From: JBBSEX01 sp038239345
GTDB taxonomy: Bacteria > Acidobacteriota > Terriglobia > Bryobacterales > Bryobacteraceae
DNA length: 5,075 bases
Direction: 5' to 3'
Assembly: GCA_038239345.1 (NCBI GenBank)
Contig: JBBSEX010000124.1
Location: forward strand, 1 to 5,075
The notes beneath the pieces are model-generated. The model was not told the origin of the DNA and did no database searches. It saw only the letters and a list, made by a program, of their open reading frames with translations. Position 1 is the stretch's first letter; the number at the start of each line of letters is the position of its first letter. Made by a program: the position numbers and the translations under genes. Below, in pieces: positions 1-5,075 of this stretch.

Positions 1-63
1 AGTCCGAAGAAGTAATCATGGTCGAAGTTCAGATCGAAGAGATGTTTAGGTCGGACCGAAACC

Positions 64-202
64 GATCGAGAGATTACCAAACGAGCCGTGGTCGTCGATG
101 CAGAGGTCGAAGAAAACGAGCAAAACAACCACTCACTGAAGTGAATGGAGACGTCTGCTCAAAAAAGATTTGACAGGGCCGACACTGTTAGAGATGTCCG
201 GT
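64..202 (+). repeat. Left arm of a 139-bp inverted repeat
   Basis: This segment is the reverse complement of 4937-5075. Base-by-base comparison gives 137 of 139 identical, with differences only at 142 (pairs with 4997) and 149 (pairs with 4990). Near-identity stops abruptly after CCGGT at 202. The partner is cut by the window edge, so the repeat probably extends further left, through 1-63. The inner end reads CTGTTAGAGATGTCCGGT. The arrangement fits two oppositely oriented copies of an insertion sequence or other mobile repeat, with inner ends at about 202 and 4937. No transposase can be recognised: one frame is open from 3 to 173, but its arginine-rich product matches nothing I know. That it is an IS is inference. 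Confidence 0.85.
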
Positions 203-224
203 TAGCGCGTTAACCAGGACTTGA

Positions 225-262
225 GTATTACTTCCGGTTTGCCCGTCACTCGGGCACAATCG
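225..262 (+). repeat. Diverged repeat copy with GCCCG/CGGGC hairpin
   Basis: Positions 225-248 align without gaps to 1724-1747 at 19 of 24 bases, including the exact 10-mer TTGCCCGTCA. With small gaps the similarity continues to CAATCG in both copies (262 and 1760). Both copies can form a short hairpin: here GCCCG-TCACT-CGGGC (241-255), and in the other copy TTGCCC...GGGCAA (1738-1757). Both lie in gene-free DNA beside a gene block, which suggests one dispersed repeat family. The alignment was made by eye. Confidence 0.5.
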
Positions 263-533
263 TTGAGAAGCTCCCACTATTAGCGTGCGGTGATGCAACA
301 GCGTACCCATTTCCCCATCGGGGTCGAGGGGTTTGACAAAGAATCAATCAACAATACCGGTCTGCCATCCGGTGGTGTCCAGCGGCGTGCGGGGAGTCCT
401 AAACGTACCTAAATTTCCCTCTCTTGAAGTGACGCCTTCGGAGCTAAAATGGAGATTCCGGCTTAATAGTTAGGCCGCACGTCGGACGAGGCCTTTGGTC
501 CTTGACGATCCTTCGCCGTTTCCTATTGTCCAT

Positions 534-539
534 AAGAGG
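534..539 (+). promoter_or_regulatory. Ribosome binding site deciding the catA start
   Basis: AAGAGG lies 7 nt before the ATG at 547. The frame stays open upstream to a TTG at 502, but no Shine-Dalgarno sequence precedes that codon. The 15 extra residues would also not match usual CatA N-termini. Confidence 0.7.
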
Positions 540-546
540 TATCCAA

Positions 547-1434
547 ATGACGAACCTGGTAGCATCAAGGGAAGTTCAAACCCTGCTTGACCGTGCCAGC
601 GGCATTGGCGAAGCTGGCGGCAATGCCCGTCTGAAGGCGATCATGCGTGACTTCCTTGAAAGCACCATGTCGCTTATCGAAAAGCATGACATCAGCGAGA
701 GCGAATTCTGGCAGGCAATCAACTATCTGCAGAATGGCGCGCCGGAATTCAACCTCATCGTCCCAGGGGTTGGCGTCGAACATTTTCTCGATCTTCATAT
801 GGATGCAAAGGACGCGGCTGGAGGCCTGTCGGGTGGCACACCGCGGACGATCGAGGGGCCGCTCTACGTTGCCGGCGCACCGCTTGTCGAAAGCGGCGCA
901 AACCTTACCGATGATCCGGACGAGGGTGAAGTTCTGACGATGTCGGGCGCGGTGCGGGGCACTGACGGTGAGGCCGTTCCGAACGCGATCCTCCATGTCT
1001 GGCATGCCAATTCAAAGGGCTTTTACTCGCATTTTGATCCGAAGGGCGAGCAGGCCACATTCAACAACCGCCGCCGCCTCAAGCTCGGCGCCGATGGCCG
1101 CTACGCGTTCACTTCGATCATGCCGCGCGGCTACAGCGTGCCGCCGGGGGGCGCGACCGACGTCCTGATGCAGGCGCTCGGCCGCCATTGCAACCGTCCG
1201 GCGCACGTGCATTTCTTCATCGAGGCGCCAGGCTATCGCACGCTGACAACGCAGATCAATTTCGCTGACGACCCGTTTGCCCGCGACGACTTCGCCTTCG
1301 GTACGCGCGAAGGTCTGCTGCCGACGCCCGACCGCAGCCGCGGCGATGCGCATATTATCTTTGATTTCGGGCTCGTCAGGGCGCGGTCGAATGCCGACTC
1401 GGGCTTCTCGACGCGTCCACGCGCCTCTGCATGA
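547..1434 (+). CDS. catA: Catechol 1,2-dioxygenase (intradiol ring-cleavage)
   Basis: This is a 295-residue cytoplasmic non-heme Fe(III) enzyme that should cleave catechol between its hydroxyls to cis,cis-muconate, the first step of the catechol branch of the beta-ketoadipate pathway. Residues 1 to about 95 form the helical dimerisation domain. The catalytic beta-sandwich follows from IEGPLYVAGAP (about 102-112). The four iron ligands are visible as Tyr160 (KGFYS), Tyr196 (RGYSVPP), His220 and His222 (RPAHVHF). Their spacing is the same as Tyr164/Tyr200/His224/His226 in Acinetobacter CatA, and Arg217 and Gln236 also match conserved positions. Length is near-typical for the family. Catechol preference is inferred from overall similarity; chlorocatechol or hydroxyquinol dioxygenases are less likely. 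The stop overlaps the ATG of a 30-codon frame (ATGA). No catB, catC or LysR-type regulator is nearby, so the gene looks transplanted or detached from its operon. Confidence 0.9.
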   Translation: MTNLVASREVQTLLDRASGIGEAGGNARLKAIMRDFLESTMSLIEKHDISESEFWQAINYLQNGAPEFNLIVPGVGVEHFLDLHMDAKDAAGGLSGGTPRTIEGPLYVAGAPLVESGANLTDDPDEGEVLTMSGAVRGTDGEAVPNAILHVWHANSKGFYSHFDPKGEQATFNNRRRLKLGADGRYAFTSIMPRGYSVPPGGATDVLMQALGRHCNRPAHVHFFIEAPGYRTLTTQINFADDPFARDDFAFGTREGLLPTPDRSRGDAHIIFDFGLVRARSNADSGFSTRPRASA

Positions 1435-1523
1435 GCAAGGCTTATGCAACGGTTATGGTCGCGGGAGATCTGGCTCCTGCGGCGGGAAGCGGACACGCGA
1501 GCATCAAGATGGTTGGCCCGTAG
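1431..1523 (+). pseudogene. 30-codon coupled frame, probable truncated gene start
   Basis: The ATG at 1431 overlaps the catA stop (ATGA), the arrangement typical of translational coupling. The product begins MSKAYATVMVAGDLAPAAG and ends at a TAG after 30 residues. The first part is rich in G/C third positions, like catA. No matching family is recognised. The likeliest reading is the first codons of the original downstream gene of a catA operon, cut off when the block was joined to the non-coding DNA that follows. A genuine small protein or a chance frame cannot be excluded. Confidence 0.4.
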
Positions 1524-1562
1524 TTGCCGTCTCCGGTGTTGTCCTTGAGGCTGGGAACTTCC

Positions 1563-1603
1563 CCGGGTAGCGGACAAAAAATAGGATACTGATAATTACC
1601 CGG
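1563..1603. repeat. Short inverted repeat CCGGGTA/TACCCGG
   Basis: Perfect 7-bp arms (1563-1569 and 1597-1603) enclose a 27-nt AT-rich interior that includes GCGGACAAAAAATAGG. The loop is long and no T-run follows, so it is a poor terminator candidate. It could be a protein-binding site or the remnant of an element end. It lies shortly after the point where the frame behind catA breaks off. Confidence 0.35.
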
Positions 1604-1689
1604 TACAGGTGATTGCGAACGCCAACGGCGGCCGTGAAGTCGATGATTATCGCCAATTTCTCGTTCCGCTTCCGCGATAACTATTTTAG

Positions 1690-1850
1690 TTCCGGGCGTG
1701 TCGTCGGCAATCCTTACCTAATCGCATTACGTCAGAGTTGCCCGTCAACCGGGGCAATCGCGATCGCTTCCTACAAGCCGACTTCACAGGACTAATCTCG
1801 CCGTGGAAGCCGGATAGCTTTCGGTTAGCCGACAATCCGAGTTGTTGTGG
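1690..1850. repeat. Self-inverted repeat, related to the sequence beside the right arm
   Basis: The left part, GGGCGTGTCGTCGGCAA (1694-1710), matches 4871-4887 at 15 of 17 bases in the same orientation; 8 of the next 14 also match. The right part matches the same right-hand segment in reverse complement. 1775-1796 agrees with the complement of 4936-4915 at 15 of 22 bases, and GCCGACAA (1828-1835) is the exact complement of 4878-4885, at nearly the same distance (53 versus 51 nt). The region therefore holds two diverged copies facing each other, with a TTGCCC/GGGCAA hairpin (1738-1757) in the left copy. A non-coding, roughly 160-bp, self-inverted unit is MITE-like. That label is inference. Confidence 0.5.
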
Positions 1851-1951
1851 GGCGGTCGAATCGGAATGCATATCTCAGCCTCCCAAGCGCCCAGGTAAAA
1901 CCCATGTAGAATACAAGCCGCTTTCGCATTCAAGTGAAGGGATTTCGGTCC

Positions 1952-1957
1952 AAGGAG
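1952..1957 (+). promoter_or_regulatory. Strong ribosome binding site selecting a TTG start
   Basis: AAGGAG sits 6 nt before the TTG at 1964. The alternative GTG at 1934 in the same frame has no purine-rich site before it and would put ten residues in front of the signal peptide. Confidence 0.75.
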
Positions 1958-1963
1958 CCCGCC

Positions 1964-2842
1964 TTGCAAAAAGCAACGCTTACGTTCAGGGGCTTTGCCG
2001 CGTGGTTCACAGCAACCGTAGTTGCGGGATTGTGTATGGCAGCTAGTCTCGCGACCGCTGCTGAAAAACCCACGTCGACATCATCTCGGGGCAAGGCTGC
2101 CGCAGTCAAAGAAGGCGCCTCGCTGTTTCGTGCCAACTGTTCTCCTTGTCACGGTTTGAGCGCTCGCGGCGGCGGCCGTGGCCCAGATCTGACTTCCGGA
2201 CGCTGGACTCACGGATACACCGACGCCGCCATTTTTCGAACGATCACCTCAGGCGTGCCCGGCACAGAGATGCCCGCCAACGGGTTTGAGGACTCGGAAG
2301 TTTGGGCCATCATAGCCTACCTGCGTTCCCTCGCGCCGCCCCATCGCGCGATGGTTTCCGGCGATCCGGCGAATGGGAAGAAGATTTTTTTCGGGAGCGC
2401 GGGGTGCTCCAACTGCCACATGATCAGAGGAAGTGGAGGGCTGCTGGGCCCTGACTTGTCGCGCGTGGCCGCGGCGCGTTCGGTTGCTTATCTCATCGAT
2501 TCCATTCGTCAGCCTGACAAGGATCTTAGCGCCGGCATGCTCGATCCGAACAACCACTACGGTCTCCCCCTCATATACGACACGGTCACCGTGGTCACAG
2601 CGCGCGGCGAGAAGATCACCGGCATTGCCCGCAATGAAGACACTTTCTCTGTTCAACTACTGACAACTGATCAGAACCTGCGATTCTTTCTCAAGAAGGA
2701 AGTGAAAGAAGTAACTCACGAGCATAAGTCCCTCATGCCGCCGTATTCGGAAGACGGGCTGAGCACGTCGCAGCTTCACGATCTGATCGCCTATCTCGAG
2801 ACTCTGCGGGGAGAAGAATCCGGGTCGAAGGAAGGTCGATGA
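1964..2842 (+). CDS. Periplasmic di-heme cytochrome c, electron acceptor of the PQQ dehydrogenase
   Basis: Starting at the TTG, the product has 292 residues. It opens with a Sec signal peptide: basic n-region, hydrophobic stretch to about residue 31, likely cleavage after LATAA near residue 33. Heme domain 1 has C59-S-P-C62-H63, with Met103 (TEMPAN) as probable sixth ligand. Heme domain 2 has C148-S-N-C151-H152, with Met258 (SLMPP) as probable ligand. Between motif and Met, domain 2 carries an insert of about 50 residues (YDTVTVVTARGEKITG to FFLKKEVKEV). This is the layout of the TIGR02603 heme-binding type, common in Acidobacteriota and Planctomycetota. Its likely role is to take electrons from the quinoprotein encoded next and pass them to the respiratory chain. 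The stop overlaps the next start (ATGA), so the two are translationally coupled. The specific redox partnership is inferred from this arrangement. Confidence 0.88.
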   Translation: MQKATLTFRGFAAWFTATVVAGLCMAASLATAAEKPTSTSSRGKAAAVKEGASLFRANCSPCHGLSARGGGRGPDLTSGRWTHGYTDAAIFRTITSGVPGTEMPANGFEDSEVWAIIAYLRSLAPPHRAMVSGDPANGKKIFFGSAGCSNCHMIRGSGGLLGPDLSRVAAARSVAYLIDSIRQPDKDLSAGMLDPNNHYGLPLIYDTVTVVTARGEKITGIARNEDTFSVQLLTTDQNLRFFLKKEVKEVTHEHKSLMPPYSEDGLSTSQLHDLIAYLETLRGEESGSKEGR

Positions 2843-4425
2843 AGAAAATTCTATTGCTGCCACTGCTGCTCGCTTACAGTGCAAACTCCTATGCTCAGGT
2901 AACCTACGAGCGCTTGGTCGGATCGGCCCGCGAACCGCAGAACTGGCTCACGTATTCCGGGCGCTATTCCGGGTGGCGTTACAGCACGCTGAATCAGATC
3001 AATGCTAGGAATGCTTCGCATCTCGCCATGCAGTGGGCATTTCAGGTAGGAGATCTCGGGCAATTAGAAACCACACCTCTCGTCGTGGACGGTGTGCTGT
3101 ACGGAACCGGTCAGAATGGACGCGCATTTGCGCTCGATGCCCGCACCGGGCGCGCCATCTGGCGGTATCAAAGAAATTTGCCCGAGAAACTTCAGCCTTG
3201 CTGCGGTATGGTCAACCGCGGCTTCGCCATTCTTGGGGACCGCCTATTCATGACGACCCTCGATGCCCACGTCATTGCCTTGGACGCGAAGACGGGGAAT
3301 CTACTGTGGGATGTAACCTCGGCGGACTATCACCAGGCATACACCTTCACCGTGGCACCGCTGGCAGTGAAGAACGAAGTGATCGTCGGCATTTCGGGCG
3401 GAGAATACGGCATTCGCGGCTTCATCGACGCCTACAACGCGGCCACGGGCCGTCGCTTGTGGCGCTTCGAAACGGTCCCCGGTCCTGGCGAACCGGGGCA
3501 CGAAACATGGACGGGTAAGTCGTGGAAAACCGGGGGCGTGCCGGCGTGGATTACGGGCAGCTACGATCCGGAACTGAATCTCGTCTACTGGCCGACCGGG
3601 AATCCTTCGCCGAGTAATTACGGCGGCGAGCGAGGTGGAGACAATCTCTACAGCAACTCCATGCTCGCCCTGGATGCCGATACCGGAAAACTGAAATGGT
3701 ATTTCCAGTTCACGCCGCACGACCTGTACGACTACGACGCCACCCAGATTCCGATACTGGTAGATGCCGACTGGGAGGGCCACCCGCGCAAGCTCCTGAT
3801 CCAGGCCAATCGCAACGGATTTTTCTACGTGCTCGATCGCACGGACGGGAAGTTTCTCTTCGCCAAACCATTCGGCAATGTGACCTGGGCTAAGGGCGTC
3901 GGCCAGGATGGCAAGCCGATCGTGAATACCAATCTCCAGCCGAACCCCGACGGAACCCGGGTGTGTCCTGGCGCGCTTGGACTCACCAACTGGTTCGCTC
4001 CGTCGTACAGCCCGGAGACCGGACTCCTCTACGTGGCAACATCCACCGAGTGCGACATCTTTACCGGTTCACCGCAGCCCTATCGCGCAGGGCACGATTT
4101 CTTGGGAAGCGTTTACGTTCCCGATCCGGTCGAGCGTCCGACAGGCGCTCTGAAAGCGATCGATACTCTGAACGGAGCGGTGAAGTGGTCTTTCCCGTAT
4201 TTGAGCAATCCTAATGGTGGCGCGCTCTCGACTTCCGGCAGCGTTGTCTTTGCCGGCGATTCCGACGGAAATTTCATCGGCATCGACGCGAAGACCGGCC
4301 ATGACCTCTGGCACGTGCAACTGGGCGCGGCCATCTACTCGACCAGCATTACTTTTGAAGTGGACGGCAAGCAGTACGTGGTGATTCCGGCCGGATCCGC
4401 GCTTTTTGCCTTTGCTCTCCCCTAG
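2839..4425 (+). CDS. PQQ-dependent alcohol dehydrogenase (quinoprotein), methanol/ethanol family
   Basis: This 528-residue protein has a signal peptide (MKKILLLPLLLAYSANSYA, cleavage near 19/20), placing it in the periplasm. The rest is an eight-bladed propeller with repeated A-x-D-A-x-T-G-x-x-x-W motifs (from about 97, 147, 277 and 481). Family marks include adjacent cysteines C121-C122 (the vicinal disulfide over PQQ in methanol dehydrogenase). The metal ligands are Glu189 (GGEYG) and Asn255 (TGNPSP), the catalytic base is Asp298 (HDLYDYD), and Arg325 lies in ANRNGFFYVLD. Asp300, two residues after the base, is the position that ligates lanthanides in XoxF-type enzymes and is Ala in calcium-dependent MxaF. 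There is no C-terminal heme domain, which fits a separately encoded cytochrome partner upstream. A purine-rich site (AAGGAAGG, 2828-2835) precedes the ATG. The C-terminus (GSALFAFALP) looks complete for the family. The substrate is not predictable; alcohols or sugars are possible, and PQQ must be made or imported elsewhere. Confidence 0.9.
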   Translation: MKKILLLPLLLAYSANSYAQVTYERLVGSAREPQNWLTYSGRYSGWRYSTLNQINARNASHLAMQWAFQVGDLGQLETTPLVVDGVLYGTGQNGRAFALDARTGRAIWRYQRNLPEKLQPCCGMVNRGFAILGDRLFMTTLDAHVIALDAKTGNLLWDVTSADYHQAYTFTVAPLAVKNEVIVGISGGEYGIRGFIDAYNAATGRRLWRFETVPGPGEPGHETWTGKSWKTGGVPAWITGSYDPELNLVYWPTGNPSPSNYGGERGGDNLYSNSMLALDADTGKLKWYFQFTPHDLYDYDATQIPILVDADWEGHPRKLLIQANRNGFFYVLDRTDGKFLFAKPFGNVTWAKGVGQDGKPIVNTNLQPNPDGTRVCPGALGLTNWFAPSYSPETGLLYVATSTECDIFTGSPQPYRAGHDFLGSVYVPDPVERPTGALKAIDTLNGAVKWSFPYLSNPNGGALSTSGSVVFAGDSDGNFIGIDAKTGHDLWHVQLGAAIYSTSITFEVDGKQYVVIPAGSALFAFALP

Positions 4426-4832
4426 CGTTCATTCACCTTGCCGTCAATACTGGAGAGAACTGGTTGGGTTCGGTGAATCTTGTCATAGTCGGCATTCTGC
4501 TGGCTTTCACGCTACAAAGTACTGGCAATTTGTGGTTTGCCATTGGCGTGCACGCTGCGTGGGATTGGGCTCAGAGCTTCTTGTACGGAGTCGCCGACAG
4601 TGGCGTCACCGTCGTCGGGCACTTGCTGAACCCATCATTCCAAGGCTCCAAATGGATGACTGGTGGAACTGCGGGACCGGAGGGCAGCGTCGTCACGCTG
4701 CTCGGATATGTATTTGTGTTCGCATTGATCAATTTTCGATTTCCTGAAGCACGCTATAAAGGGGGCAGTAGGAGCGCTGCGGATCGCCGTGGACGTTCAT
4801 CAGGTCGTCGCTTCTCGGACAATATACTGTGA
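4425..4832 (+). pseudogene. 3' part of a CPBP (CAAX/Abi-type) membrane protease gene
   Basis: Homology begins abruptly at the stop of the PQQ gene, in another frame: AFIHLAVNTGENWLG, then two hydrophobic segments around NLWFAIGVHAAWDWAQSFLYG, then SKWMTGGTAGPEGS and a last membrane stretch (LLGYVFVFALINF). This is the C-terminal part of CPBP intramembrane proteases. The HxxxD motif (HAAWD, near 4551) is present, and an F-x-x-x-H motif ending at the His at 4434 is nearly complete, with Leu replacing its Phe. The N-terminal half with the catalytic EExxxR motif is absent and no sequence for it exists upstream, so the gene is 5'-truncated. A TTG at 4464 could start a 122-residue product, but it would lack the catalytic glutamates. 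The last ~30 residues are hydrophilic and may be non-native. The strand matches the operon, so it may be co-transcribed but functionless. Confidence 0.75.
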
Positions 4833-4870
4833 TCACTGTTAAGTGGGTTGTGAAGGCGTAAGACGACTCT

Positions 4871-4936
4871 GGGCGAGTTGTCGGCAACTCGGAACTTATC
4901 GTCGGGCCATGCGGTTAAGTCCCGATTAGTCGGATT
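4871..4936 (+). repeat. Diverged repeat copy abutting the right arm, with perfect hairpin
   Basis: This segment runs straight into the right arm and is related to both halves of 1690-1850. It is also weakly related to the sequence flanking the left arm: 203-225 against the complement of 4936-4914 gives 13 of 23 matches, including a shared GGACTT. It starts with GGGCGAGTTGTCGGCAA and contains a perfect 7-bp hairpin with a TCGG loop (4874-4891). No T-run follows, so I do not call a terminator. Confidence 0.5.
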
Positions 4937-5075
4937 ACCGGACATCTCTAACAGTGTCGGCCCTGTCAAATCTTTTTTGAGCAGACGTCCCCATTCGCTT
5001 CAGTGAGTGGTTGTTTTGCTCGTTTTCTTCGACCTCTGCATCGACGACCACGGCTCGTTTGGTAATCTCTCGATC
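4937..5075 (-). repeat. Right arm of the 139-bp inverted repeat
   Basis: This is the reverse complement of 64-202 with two mismatches, and it runs off the window. Its inner edge is ACCGGACATCTCTAACAG. Of the two differences, one is silent and one is Val/Ala in the inward-reading frame (3-173 on the left), whereas both would change amino acids in the outward frame. Two changes are too few to show coding. The arm could be one end of an IS whose body lies outside, or an end of a larger element. Two scattered mismatches argue against a simple folded-back assembly error but do not exclude it. Confidence 0.85.

Larger units (their letters stand above)
203..546. other. Gene-free region between left arm and catA
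   Basis: No convincing gene is present. The first 60 bases hold a diverged repeat, annotated separately. A TTGACA at 333-338 lacks a good -10 partner. TTGAAG at 424-429 and TAAAAT at 445-450 are only 15 bp apart, so they are at best a weak promoter for catA. A 39-codon ATG frame at 293-412 lacks a clear ribosome binding site and resembles nothing known to me. Confidence 0.5.
1524..1963. other. Gene-free region between catA block and cytochrome operon
   Basis: I see no supportable gene here; the short frames in both directions have no recognisable product or good ribosome binding site. The region contains a small inverted repeat (1563-1603) and a repeat-rich stretch (about 1690-1850), annotated separately. 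The cytochrome operon promoter should lie between about 1850 and 1950. The best -10-like hexamer is TAGAAT (1907-1912), directly preceded by TG, but it has no good -35, so I do not call a promoter. Confidence 0.5.

Noticed and set aside
3..173. Open frame reaching into the left arm, possibly the end of a transposase gene
   Set aside because: The arginine-rich product matches no transposase C-terminus I know. Codon choice does not favour this frame, and the opposite strand is also open, so it is not called.
333..338. Consensus TTGACA as a -35 box
   Set aside because: No acceptable -10 hexamer lies 16-18 bp downstream.
293..412. 39-codon ATG frame upstream of catA
   Set aside because: It has no clear ribosome binding site, no recognisable motif, and lies in repeat-bearing non-coding DNA.
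469..475. GTTAGGC, resembling the integron attC core site (GTTRRRY)
   Set aside because: No matching RYYYAAC partner or attC-like fold was found upstream, no second attC follows catA, and there is no integrase.
1012..1449. Long antisense open frames opposite catA and the PQQ gene
   Set aside because: They mirror GC-rich coding sequence on the other strand, have no recognisable domains, and lie opposite well-supported genes.
4874..4891. Perfect hairpin with TCGG loop as an intrinsic terminator
   Set aside because: There is no T-run on either side. It fits better as part of the repeat copy next to the right arm.
1..5075. CRISPR array, tRNA or rRNA
   Set aside because: No regularly spaced direct repeats, no cloverleaf-like segment and no conserved rRNA sequence were seen on either strand.

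Overview
The window is a mosaic of two unrelated gene blocks between inverted 139-bp sequence arms. It contains no complete mobility gene. Block one (about 547-1523) is a catechol 1,2-dioxygenase (catA) followed by a 30-codon remnant of a second, translationally coupled frame. Block two (about 1964-4832) is a two-gene periplasmic oxidation operon: a di-heme cytochrome c and a PQQ-dependent (quinoprotein) dehydrogenase, overlapping by ATGA. Directly behind it lies the 3' end of a CPBP/CAAX-type membrane protease gene.

Host: the cytochrome (a heme domain of the TIGR02603 type), the short PQQ dehydrogenase and the CPBP tail (HAAWDW, then a GTAGPEGS-like stretch) resemble, from memory, soil Acidobacteriota proteins. 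The dioxygenase resembles proteobacterial CatA proteins. A soil bacterium or soil metagenome contig with transferred DNA is my inference; no database search was possible.

Layout: 1-63 is unassigned and 64-202 is the left arm. 203-546 is gene-free DNA that carries a diverged repeat next to the arm. catA lies at 547-1434 and the coupled remnant at 1431-1523. 1524-1963 is gene-free and holds a self-inverted repeat at about 1690-1850. The cytochrome is at 1964-2842, the PQQ dehydrogenase at 2839-4425 and the truncated CPBP gene at about 4425-4832. 4833-4936 is gene-free with another repeat copy, and the right arm runs from 4937 to the window edge.

Function: the quinoprotein would oxidise an alcohol or other hydroxylated substrate in the periplasm and pass electrons to the di-heme cytochrome. 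CatA would separately ring-cleave catechol to cis,cis-muconate in the cytoplasm. No catB, catC, benzoate or PQQ-biosynthesis gene is present, so both functions depend on genes elsewhere. The most interesting features are the inverted arms, the diverged repeat family at the block boundaries, and a D-x-D metal-site motif in the quinoprotein that in XoxF-type enzymes goes with lanthanide use.
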